DNA from: Blastomussa wellsi
Taxonomy: Eukaryota; Cnidaria; Anthozoa; Scleractinia; Plerogyridae
NCBI GenBank assembly: GCA_947652115.1
Contig: OX393565.1
Coordinates: 25,072,628-25,136,627, forward strand
Direction of reading: 5' to 3'
DNA length: 64,000 bases
Shown here: in pieces, positions 9,282 through 19,068 of the stretch
How the letters are laid out: every line of letters starts with the position of its first letter
Numbering within the stretch: the stretch's first letter is position 1
Notes under the pieces: model-generated
What the model saw: the letters and a program-made list of their open reading frames with translations, nothing else
Databases searched by the model: none
Told to the model about the DNA's origin: nothing
Made by a program: the position numbers and the translations under genes

Positions 9282-10584
9282 TTAAAGATATGTATCAAGC
9301 CATTCCCTGGAGCGCTTTATGTCCATAGCGACTAAACCACTTCGATTGTCGCTGCTATTTGTGCTCGTTCTCAAACACCGCGCTGCTCCCGTGGATCCCT
9401 GGGATAGATCATCCACTGAACACACGCTGCTTGTTTCCAAATCCGTGACAGTGACCTGTAAGTTGCGGAGGTCTGGGGCTGAAGTGCTTTTTCTGAGTTC
9501 TCTACGTCCCAGGCTTTCTCCTTCGCTTACGAAGGAGAGGTCGTGAAGCTCCTGGTCAATCTGTATTCTCAGAGCTTGCAGTGCATCGATATCATCACGG
9601 CATTCCACAGCGATTACTTTGTCACACGGCTATAAAAAGCGAACAAAACTTGATAATTTCATTGCTTAAACATTTTAAGACGGAATCCGTTAGGACTTCG
9701 AGCATTTATTGGACAAAATTATGTACCAAAATGATTTATACCTTATTGCAAGCTTTTGTGTTACTACTTCAAATATATTATCAAGAGAAATCTTTTCTAA
9801 CAACACCAAACATCGAAAACATGTTTCGAAGTTCCACTAAATCGCTTAAAGATGTGAGATTTTTCCTATAGTTTGCCAGCTTTGGAATTCATTTTCTCAG
9901 TCTCTGATGAGAAATTGTTGTACCAAAATTATTTACACCTTATTGCAAACTTTTGAGTTACTGCTTCAAATATCTTATCAAAAGAAATCTTTTCTAACAA
10001 CACCAAACATCGAAATACAAATTTCGAAGTTCCACTATAATTCCACTGAATCGCTTTAAGACGATTTTACAAAATGGCTACACGTTAGATTTTGCCTACA
10101 GCTTGTGATCTTTAAAATTCATTTTCTCGGGCTCTGATAAGAAATTGTTGTCGGTGTTATCACAAATAATTACTTACCTCTTTACCTTTTATTAGGGGTA
10201 AAAAATAACGCAATGTGATTTAAATTGTTCTAGTACTCGATTTTTGTCCAACTTAAATAAATATTACTCAACTTCCTGGTGGATTCCGTCTTAAATCTTA
10301 ATAGGTTCGCTTCGTGTGCCATCTCTTGCTCATCTATTTTATTATCTTCTGTTTTAAATTTCGTGTTTTAGATATTTTATAATTTCCCACTTGTGAGCTT
10401 TTTTACTTTTTACATGATTACTTATTTGATACATTGTTAATTTTGAGGGCCCCACTGAAAACCGCCTTGGTGAGTTGGGTTCCCTCTTTAAATATTGTTA
10501 TTATTATTATTCTTATTATTCTTATTCTTACTATTCTTATTCTTATTCTTATTCTTATTCTTATTCTTATTCTTATTCTTATTC

Positions 10585-10658
<74 letters not shown>

Positions 10659-13600
10659 GATAGGTCATTTCCGAGTTCCCTTTTGCCTCAGTATCAAAAT
10701 GAGTCTAAGTGCGAAACCATTCATATGCATGTTAATTTTCATGCAAAGCAAACTCATTTTCATACGAATGGTTTTGCACTTAGACTCGTTTTGAAACAGA
10801 GGTAAAAGGGACTCGGAAATGACCTCAACTGTGACATTAAATGGTACGGTATGTACGCCTAAATGAAAAATAGCGGAGGAGGTTACTAACTATCGCCCGT
10901 CAATAGACCTATTTGGCAAACGTGTTTACCTCCTTGTTGCTACCCAATTCAGATCATGTGATGATTCATTTGGGAGGTTACAATTGTTTTGTTCGTATAG
11001 TTGCATGCAATCAGTTGTGTATGACAAATAGACCAATTCCGATATATTAAAATTCTAACATGACGCCGAGGCTTGGGGGAATAAAACAAAAGAAATAATT
11101 TATTCATCCCTAAGCCTCGATGCAAAATCTTTTGTTTTGTTCCCCTAAGCCTCGGCGACATGTTAGAATATTAATATATCGGAATTGGTCTATTGCACAA
11201 TTTCAACCTCTCAAATGAATCATTACATGACCTGAATTGGGTGGCAACAAGGATGTAAACACGTTAGCCGAATTGGTCTATATATATAACGTAGGGACTG
11301 GCATGCTTAGCTTGGCGGACTGGAAACCAGTGATGGACAACTGGGTGAGGAGAAGGGAGGGGTGGGTAAGGAGATGGCACTACTGGCCTGCGCTTACCTG
11401 GTATATGGGGTTCTCAAAAGTTTTCTCCTCAGGGTAGGGGTTAGGCAGCGTGTCGGCATGATGATCGGTGAGTTTCATTCTCCCGTTTCTCTTCCTCTGG
11501 AATCTCGTTTTAAATACAAAAACACCAGTTGCAGCAAATATCACCAACACAACTGTTGCCACGACAACCGGGAGTAAATACGACGGCTTTGTGGAGGAAC
11601 CTGAGTATATTAAAACAGGATTGAGATTAGACTAAAGGAAACATCGAGAACAACTACTACAAGATACAAACGCTCCAGTACAACAAGTTTTATACAACTC
11701 TCTCTTAACGGACACTCTAATGACACATCTATGAGGAGGACAACTGGTGTTGGCGGATCAAGTTTACTGAAGGCAGTCTCGACAAGTATCGGAGAAGTAT
11801 CGGTGAATTATCGACGAAGTATCGGCGAAGTGTCGGCAAAATATCGGCCAAGTGTCGTCAAGGTATCGGTGAACTAAAAGCTATATCGACCGACATACAT
11901 CTCGACCACTCTAAGACGGCCACTGGAGTTGGTCCCTGTGCGCTGTTCGTTAGTCATTTTACTGACGTCAAGTATATGCAATAATCCATATTGAACTGCG
12001 TAATGCAGATGAATGCGAGAAATGATCATCGCAGTGAATTTCCAATTGAAGCAATTGGAATAAAGAAGCCCGGAGAACGGGATTCGAACCTGTTAACTCC
12101 GCGATACGGTGCGTCAGCGATGCTCTTCCAACTGAGCTATGAAGGTACACATTGGTAGCGAGGTCAATTTTGACAAGCCCGAAAGACGTTTGTGTATAAA
12201 GCGTGTTCACACACGTGACAAGCGGCCATATTGGATTACTGAAACAAAAGACGATGTTTTCATAAAAATAGAGTTCAATTCCCGGAGGATTGGTTTGGAA
12301 CATCAATATGGCCGCCATTTCTTTGTTATGGAACACCAATATGGCCGTGGTGATGTCATACGTAAACGCTCTATGGGAGGCTATCATGCATCCTGAACAA
12401 AGAACAAATTTATTTAGATTACAAAAGTTCTACGGTACATCCTACGAGCCATCAAGCTGAATTGGCATCCCACCTTTAAGCTGTGTATTGTTGGCAGCAC
12501 TGTTTGCACTAATAGGTTCGCAAGTGAACGTGTTTATTCCATCGATGCAGCTCGTGCCTTTCTCGCAAGGATTGGACAAACACTCATTAATTTCTAGAAC
12601 CAAGAACATCAATGGTAATTAATTTAAACAACTTAAACTACTTTTAGTAAGTTTCTAAGGGAGTGTTTACGTAATACCGGGGCAAAACGGTTTATGTAAA
12701 CACGGTACCATTTTGGTTGCACCATTGTTTTGTCTGAAGGCTGGATCAAAGAGTCACAAAAATTAAACTAGTGAGTATATGACGTCATTTTCGCTCTCGA
12801 TCCAGCTCTCTCAATGCAACTCGACTGAAGTCGAATCTGGTAATGGTGGACAGTTTCAACAAGAATTCGCCGTTCAAAAAAACGACTTATTTTGAAAATT
12901 GAGGCGCAATAATTGGCATGGTGCATTCTTGCCAAATATAAAATAGGAATCGAAAGCTTAAGACAACATGAAAAAAAATTTCATCGTAGTACCACTTTAA
13001 CACGAACTCTTGTCCAAGCTGGCCGTCGCAAACTTCCGTGTTCATGGTGATAAACTTACCATGACGACAGAGAAGGCCTGAGTATCCCGGATCACACGTG
13101 CACAAGAACCCGGTACGTCGACTTGCGCATGCTCCGTGAGGCCCACAGATGTTTGATGGAAACGTAAGGTTGCTATCGGCCACTCGAACTATGCAGTGAT
13201 CAAAAGCTGGAAACACAGATTGAACAAATTAATCATTAATTCGACATAAAATACGATGTCAGGATATCGACTAGCATCCTCTGAGACCCAGAGGCGAAAG
13301 TTTACAAGAAGTCACAAGAGTGCCCCTGGGATGCTACACTTAAACGACCAGTTCCACAACCTATACGAATGCTTGGCTCTGATTGGCCACAAAAATATTT
13401 GTGGCCAATCAAAGGCAAGCATTCGAATAGGTCTTGGAAATGGTCGTTGAAGTGTATCATACCTTAATGGATCATGAGAAATTCAACTTGAGCAATAACG
13501 AAATGATACATGTGGAGAGAACTCAGAAAGAATCAAAGTTCACCGACGGATGGGATTTGAACCGACAACTTTCCATACACAAGTAGCCTCAAACTTTCTG

Positions 13601-16600
13601 GGAATTCGATGCGAAAATGTGAAGGAACATGTTATAAAACTAGAACTGTGAAAGCATACAGCATACAAAGTAACTTTTCAGCAATCGTCTTAACTTTGAG
13701 TTTGAAAGCGAAGAGTTTCAGAAATTTGGGACGCTTGCAGGAGACAGTTTTGGCCCGCAGAACTGCGTAAGCGCGCCATATTTGACCTCTATGTAAGTCT
13801 TATGACAGCCATGAGACTCACTTACTGGAAGTGTGCAACAGCTGGGATTCAATTTCACTAACAAAAAGCTGCATGTTAAGAAATGCACCATTCTCACTCA
13901 CCATGTTCACAGTACTTCCCTATAAAACCTACAGCGCACTTGCAGAACATCACCTCACCATTGTCAACGCAAGTACCTCCATTACCACAAGTAGATGATT
14001 GACACCTGTCATTCTTAACTTCACAGTGTTGACCATGGTACCCCTCAGGGCATACGCACTCACTTAAATTTCCAATATGGCGACAGCTGCCACCATTTAA
14101 GCAAATTACACTATCACATCCATGCATGCTTGTTGTAATGTTACATGTTTCTCCTGTGAAACCCGTTAAACAGGTACAGTAGAAACCTCCTGGGGTGTCG
14201 ACACATCTTCCTGCATGTTGGCATGGAGATGAGTCACAATTGCTTTCCTTTACCTCACAGTAGCGACCTAAAAGTTAATAAAAGCATCTATAAGCATCTA
14301 TATATTACTATGCATTTATTCAATAAATTCCCTCCCAATACTGTCATCTGGACTATAAATAATGTCATAATTTAATTTAATGCCATCCCTCCAACAATCC
14401 TGAAGTTGAATGTTTTGGACTGACAGCACCATTCCCAGGGTCTGTCTAAAGCACAAAATAAATTATTTACATGTGTGGGGTTAAATGAAATTTTTCAGAC
14501 TGGTTTGGTCCTGCACAATACAGCTTGCAAAATGGGATCACATCAGTGGATCAGAGACATGTGGTGGTATGATAAAATGAATTTAATTTGTAGGCTTTTT
14601 CTCACCTGTGAAGTTTGGTGGACACCAGCATTTGATGGCAGATATTTCATTAGTGCAAGTTCCATTATTTTGGCAAGGTGATGGCACACACTCATTAACA
14701 TCAACAGAACAGTTGATGCCAGTATATCCTGGGGCACACACACAGCTAAAGGTATTCACGCCATCCACACATCTGCTGCCATTATGCTGGCAAGGCTGCA
14801 TAGAGCAATCATCAATGTTCACTCCACAAGTTCTTCCTTTGAATCCTGAAGGACATAGACAGTGAAAGTCATCCACCATGTCAAAACAGCTGCCGCCGTT
14901 TTGACAAGGAAGATTGGCACAATCATCCATATTCATTTCACAATTACTTCCATTGAAGCCAGTATGGCAGATGCATTCAAATCTGCCTTCTTTATCAAGG
15001 CATGTCCCATTGACACATGGCTGCAACTGACACTCATCTATGTCTGTCTCGCAATCTACACCAGTGTAGCCCACAGGACAGTTACAAATATAACCATTTA
15101 CTAGGTCAAGGCATGAGCCACCATGACGACATGGTTGATTGGCACAGTCATCAATGTCGACATCACATTGTCTTCCAGTGTAGCCAGGAGAGCATGTACA
15201 TTTGAAATTGTTTACATCATCAGTGCAGCTGCCAGAGTTTTTACAGGGCTGCCTTTCACAGTCATCAATGTTTATTTCACAGTGGCTGCCACCAAACCCA
15301 GGACTGCATAGACATTCATACTTATTGATGCCATCAAGACAAAAGGCACCATTTGAACAATTCTGTGACTTACATTCATCAACATTTGTTTCACATGTCT
15401 TGCCAGTAAAACCTGGCCTACAAGTACAGTTGAAGCCATTTACCAAATCTGTGCAAATCCCATCGTGATAACAAGGAAAGGAATAGCACTCATTGATGTC
15501 CACAGAGCATGTTCGTCCTTTGAAACCTGGGGCACATAAGCATTTGAAGTCATTTATCAAATCCTCACAAGTTGCTCCATTGTTGCAAGGATTGTCAAGA
15601 CAGTCACTGACATCTCTTTCACAGTAGTCGCCAGTATAACCCTTCAAGCAGAGACATGTATAGTTATTGACACCATCTAAACAAGTGGCATTATTTTGAC
15701 AGCTGTGTGATAGGCAATGATTAATATCTACCTCGCAGTCAATACCAGTAAAGCCCTCTGGACAAATACAGTGATATGAGGAATTAGTGGAGACGCACGT
15801 CCCTCCATTGCGACACGAAAATGTATTACATATATTAACTGGACCAGCGCAGGTTCTTCCAGTAATGCTGCCTGGACAGTCGCATTTAAAGTTATCAACG
15901 ACATCAATACATTTTCCACTATGGCAAGGATTAGGTGAACAGTCATTAACATTAACCATACATGCTGCATTTGTGAATCCGTTGGGGCAAAGGCAATCAT
16001 AACCTAGTCCATCTTCCCTGTTGATACAAGTTCCACCATTCAGACAAGGCTGATTAATACACTCATCAGTATTGATGTGGCAGTCTTTCCCAGTATAGCC
16101 TGTTGAACAAGTACAGTTATAATCATTCACTAGATCTATACATGTGGCATTATGGCGGCAAGGATCGTTTACGCAGTCGTCAATGTTAACTGAGCAGTCC
16201 TTCCCTGTGTACCCTGTGCGACAAACACATCTGAAGTCATTGACTGTGTCCACACACACTCCTTGGTTCTTGCAAGGTTGAGTAACACAGTCGTCAACAT
16301 CCACTTCACAGAATTGCCCTGTGAAACCAGGCTTGCAAACACACTTGTACGAGCTTGTTCTGTCAATACAAGCAGAATCATGAATGCACTTGTGGTCTTT
16401 GCATTCGTCTATATCAATCTCACATTTTTGTCCAGTAAACCCTGGTAAGCATGTGCAGGAGAATCCATCGAGTAAGTCAACACATGTGGCATTATTGTCA
16501 CATGGAGTGGATAAGCAGTCATCAATGTTTGCTTGACAAGTTGCACCTTGGAAGCCTGATGCACAGTCACAGTGGAAATCGTTGACAAGATCATGACAGG

Positions 16601-19068
16601 TTCCTGGCAGAAATATAGAAAAATATTAACAATTCAAATTACATTAAATTGTTGTAATCAACAAACTGAGCCACACTGTAGAAATGATTATTGATTCCTA
16701 TACTGCCAAGCTAAGAAAACCGTGATACAATGTAGTGACCTGAATCATAATTAAGTTTAGGGCACACAAGCAAACGTCAAAAACACAAACTAATTACTGT
16801 GAAGTATATATGAAATAATTCATATTTCAACTACGGATGTAGATGAAAGTGAAGAATGATCATCACAGGCTTCATAGCTCAGTTGGTAGAGCATTGCACC
16901 AGTATCTCGTGGAGGTCATGGGTTTGAATTCCACTGAAGCCCTGAGTTTTTTCAGGCTTCTTCTTTCCAATTGCTTAAATTGGAAATTTGCTGTGATGAA
17001 CATTCTTCACTATTTTTCAAACTAATAACTGTTGCTGGGTTTGCGGTTTAGTTTGCTCACAGCTCATTGGCTTTTCCTTTGTAACACAATAACATTCCAT
17101 AAATAATGTTCATGGTTTTCTTAGTTTCACCGTTACTGTAATTGTACTCGTAAGTAAGTAGTTGTCTTACCTCCATTTTTACAAGGTGTTTGTTTACAGT
17201 CATCAATATCCACTTCACAATTCTTTCCAGAAAAACCAGATTTGCACACGCAAAGGTAAGCATTCACCCCATCAGCACATATTCCTCCATTTTGACAAGG
17301 ACTACTACCACACTCATTGTAGTTTATTTGACAGAGGATTCCAGTATAGCCTGGCTTGCAAGTGCAGGAAAATCCATTCACCTTATCAATACAAGTGCTA
17401 CCATGATAACAAGGAAAACCAGCACAGTCATCGACATCAATCTCACAGGACTTTCCTGCAAAGCCAGGCTGGCAATGACAATGGAAATCTGAGACAAGGT
17501 CTTGACAAGTTGCACCATTTCTGCATGGGTTACCTTGGCAGTCATCAATGTTTGTCTCACAGATAATTCCGGTGTATCCTCTATGACATTGACAGTGAAA
17601 AGAGTTGATCTGAAAATCCAATAGTATTGAAATAACATTCAGCTACAACAATATTAGTCAAGTTTGAACTAATTTTCAGTTCCATTGGAGTTTGGGGAAT
17701 AAGTATCACGAAGTCTACCCTAAGTAAGTTGTACCTCTGTGTGTTTATTCATTATCCTCCTACAAAAAGATGACTGAAATCCTATACATTATCACGATGG
17801 GTTGTCATGTTACTTGGGTGCAAAAAGACAAAAGCAAGCAACAATTACACCTGTAACGAGAGACACTCCCGGTGGGACTCGCATATGAAAGGGGAGGGAA
17901 TGCTCATCAGGAATTTTGAATTAAACCCCTAAAGGAGACCGTCCTGGGCGTGGCCCAACCATTTTTTACCCCTAAAAGAGGCCATGTTAAAACGCAGGCA
18001 AATGAAAAATAAATAAAATTTAGTAAATAAAACAAATTAAAAATATACATATTAAATATATCTTTTTATATTTCTTCGTGTGCAACCCTAAATGAGACAT
18101 TCATGGTTCTGGAGTTTTACCCAGAACACCCTAAGTGAGACCAAAATCTGAAATATACACCCGTAAGCGAGACAACGAGCATCCCGCCCCTTTCATATGC
18201 GAGTCCCCCAGGGAGACATACCTGCCCATTAGTTAAGTAACTATGGAACTTTCTAAGTCAAATCTTGAACTAGCGAAAAACTGAATGCACGCACTTGTTT
18301 ATGCAGGTTGATTTGAGACTGCTATACCTGGTCAATGCATGTGCCATTGTTGTGGCAAGGGTGTGTGGCACATTCATCGATATTGACAGAACATTTGTTG
18401 CCGGTGTACCCTCCTGCACAGTGACAAAACTGTTGTCCAATGGCTGTTGTGACACAAGTTCCTCCATTTAAACAGGAGCTTGGTGAACAGGTGCTGTCGT
18501 AACCCTGGAAAATATGCCAAATATTTTTCAAAGTGTTCTCTCCTAGCAAGTACTGGTAAACGACTGGCCAGCAATATCCTTTAAAAATGGTGGGGATAAA
18601 TTTCCAGCATGTCACAGAAACTTTTTTAATGTGACTAAATGTAATTTAGGCGAAGTTAAAATCGAGACAATGCAAGCAGCGGTCTTCTTCATGGTGGCTC
18701 ATGTTGCTGTGGGGCAGCCTGGCAAGTCGCAGGGGTTTCAGTATTTACAGGGCTCAGGTTTCTGAGAATCATTGTGCATTCACTCTCACTTTGCGAAGCC
18801 TTTGTGCTGTTCTCCCCCGCCCTTCCCCTCCCTTTTCAGGTAGGTATCAACACTTCCACTGAATTGCTATTCAGTGTGACGGTGCTGGATGGTGGTTGCC
18901 GCTCACAGGGTTGCCATGGTTACCATGGCTCTCGGCTCGTACATTCACGGTCCCACCATCCGTATAAGCACCATCCCCCAACCTCATCTATAGTTGATGA
19001 GTTTTAATTACCTTGAGAACTCCACTCCATAGTAGAAAAAAAGCAACCACAACTCTTGTTGATATCAT
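9282..19068 (-). CDS. EGF-repeat type I transmembrane receptor (Notch-like ectodomain), 9 exons
   Basis: Exons, 5' to 3': 19012-19068, 18328-18504, 17171-17609, 14606-16603, 13902-14267, 13060-13206, 12474-12593, 11398-11600, 9282-9629. All joins are GT-AG and in phase (0,0,1,1,1,1,1,0), giving 1284 aa. Exon 1 is the signal peptide [19 protein letters not shown]. Then follow about 27 EGF modules, mostly of the calcium-binding (D-I/V-D-D/E-C) type, plus a last incomplete one with four cysteines. A transmembrane helix (about 1109-1131, [19 protein letters not shown]) leads to a basic stop-transfer and a 153-residue tail. The tail has an NPIY motif (1165-1168; NPxY-type adaptor/endocytic signal) and a Ser-rich RKSTSAPDL. 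There are no LNR, DSL, laminin-G or ankyrin repeats, so it is neither canonical Notch, Delta nor Crumbs. It probably acts at the cell surface in adhesion or signalling; the ligand is unknown. Confidence 0.9.
10495..10660. repeat. (TTA)n / (TTATTC)n microsatellite
   Basis: About 165 bp of TTATTC hexamers passing into pure TTA repeats. It lies in the last intron of the EGF receptor gene and produces spurious open frames. Confidence 0.97.
10662..10825. mobile_element. Palindromic MITE (family with aggtcatttccgag ends)
   Basis: Ends aggtcatttccgagt and actcggaaatgacct are inverted, and the arms stay complementary (gtctaagtgcgaaaccatt and its inverse) to a short centre. It abuts the TTA microsatellite. 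A relative lies at 37249-37425. Confidence 0.8.
10902..11281. mobile_element. Nested foldback element
   Basis: Long inverted arms (atagacc...aacgtgtttac(a/c)tcc and ttgttgc(c/t)acccaattcag) enclose a second inverted pair. The inner pair contains atagaccaattccgatatat and gccgaggctt. Outer and inner elements end in the same ATAGACC(A)A-type motif, so a related element may have inserted into its own kind. Confidence 0.75.
11780..11872. repeat. Short tandem array of a 12-bp motif
   Basis: Seven to eight diverged copies of aagtatcggcga in the intron upstream of the transmembrane exon. Confidence 0.7.
12066..12148 (-). repeat. tRNA-derived SINE head
   Basis: Minus strand: TAGCTCAGTTGGAAGAGC (A box) and GGTTCGAATCC (B box) at tRNA spacing. 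It is followed by a body (ccaattgcttcaattgga...) shared with the plus-strand copy at 16868-17010. It lies in an intron of the EGF receptor gene. Confidence 0.7.
13331..13460. mobile_element. Palindromic MITE, 130 bp
   Basis: Arms atg(a)tacacttaaacgacc... and ...ggtcgttgaagtgtatcat pair over nearly the whole length and meet at tggccacaaa / tttgtggcca. Intronic. Confidence 0.8.
14606..16603 (-). other. Giant EGF exon of the receptor gene
   Basis: One 1998-bp exon, phase 1 at both ends, encodes the end of EGF 6 and about 17 further EGF repeats in unbroken frame. The neighbouring exons encode from under one to five repeats each. Most repeats start with (I/V)(D/N)(D/E)C and carry the C-x-D/N-x4-Y/F-x-C consensus for Asp/Asn hydroxylation and calcium binding. 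Confidence 0.88.
16849..17010 (+). repeat. SINE with tRNA-like head and inverted flanks
   Basis: The tRNA-like part 16868-16941 has a perfect 7-bp acceptor stem (GGCTTCA / TGAAGCC), an A box TAGCTCAGTTGGTAGAGC and a B-like box. The anticodon arm is poor, so it is not called a tRNA gene. The whole unit is bracketed by gtgaagaatgatcatcaca and its near inverse at 16992-17010. It lies between exons 3 and 4 of the EGF receptor gene. Confidence 0.7.
17866..18215. mobile_element. About 350-bp MITE-like element
   Basis: Ends carry gggactcgcatatgaaaggg and its inverse ccctttcatatgcgagtccc. The interior is AT-rich with repeated cc(c)taa(a/g)(a/t)gaga-type phrases. Intronic. Confidence 0.75.
18625..19010 (+). 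repeat. Long direct repeat, copy 1
   Basis: 386 bp, about 93% similar by eye to 19277-19666. It ends in gatgagttttaatta, whose last bases form the intron side of the 5' splice site of exon 1 of the EGF receptor gene (donor AAG|GTAATT on the minus strand). Confidence 0.85.

Noticed and set aside
10434..10805. Plus-strand frames rich in Ile/Leu/Tyr
   Set aside because: Translations of the TTA/TTATTC microsatellite and the adjacent MITE.
12887..13059. Continuation of the EGF exon frame past the donor (to 12887)
   Set aside because: EGF spacing and the phase-1 donor CATG|GTAAGT at 13060 show the exon ends there; the rest is intron.
14608..16002. Several plus-strand frames with His/Ser/Leu-rich peptides
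   Set aside because: Shadows antisense to the EGF exon; their repetition follows the EGF repeat period.
16868..16941. Possible functional tRNA gene
   Set aside because: The acceptor stem is perfect but the anticodon arm does not fold well. The sequence is followed by a SINE body shared with another copy.
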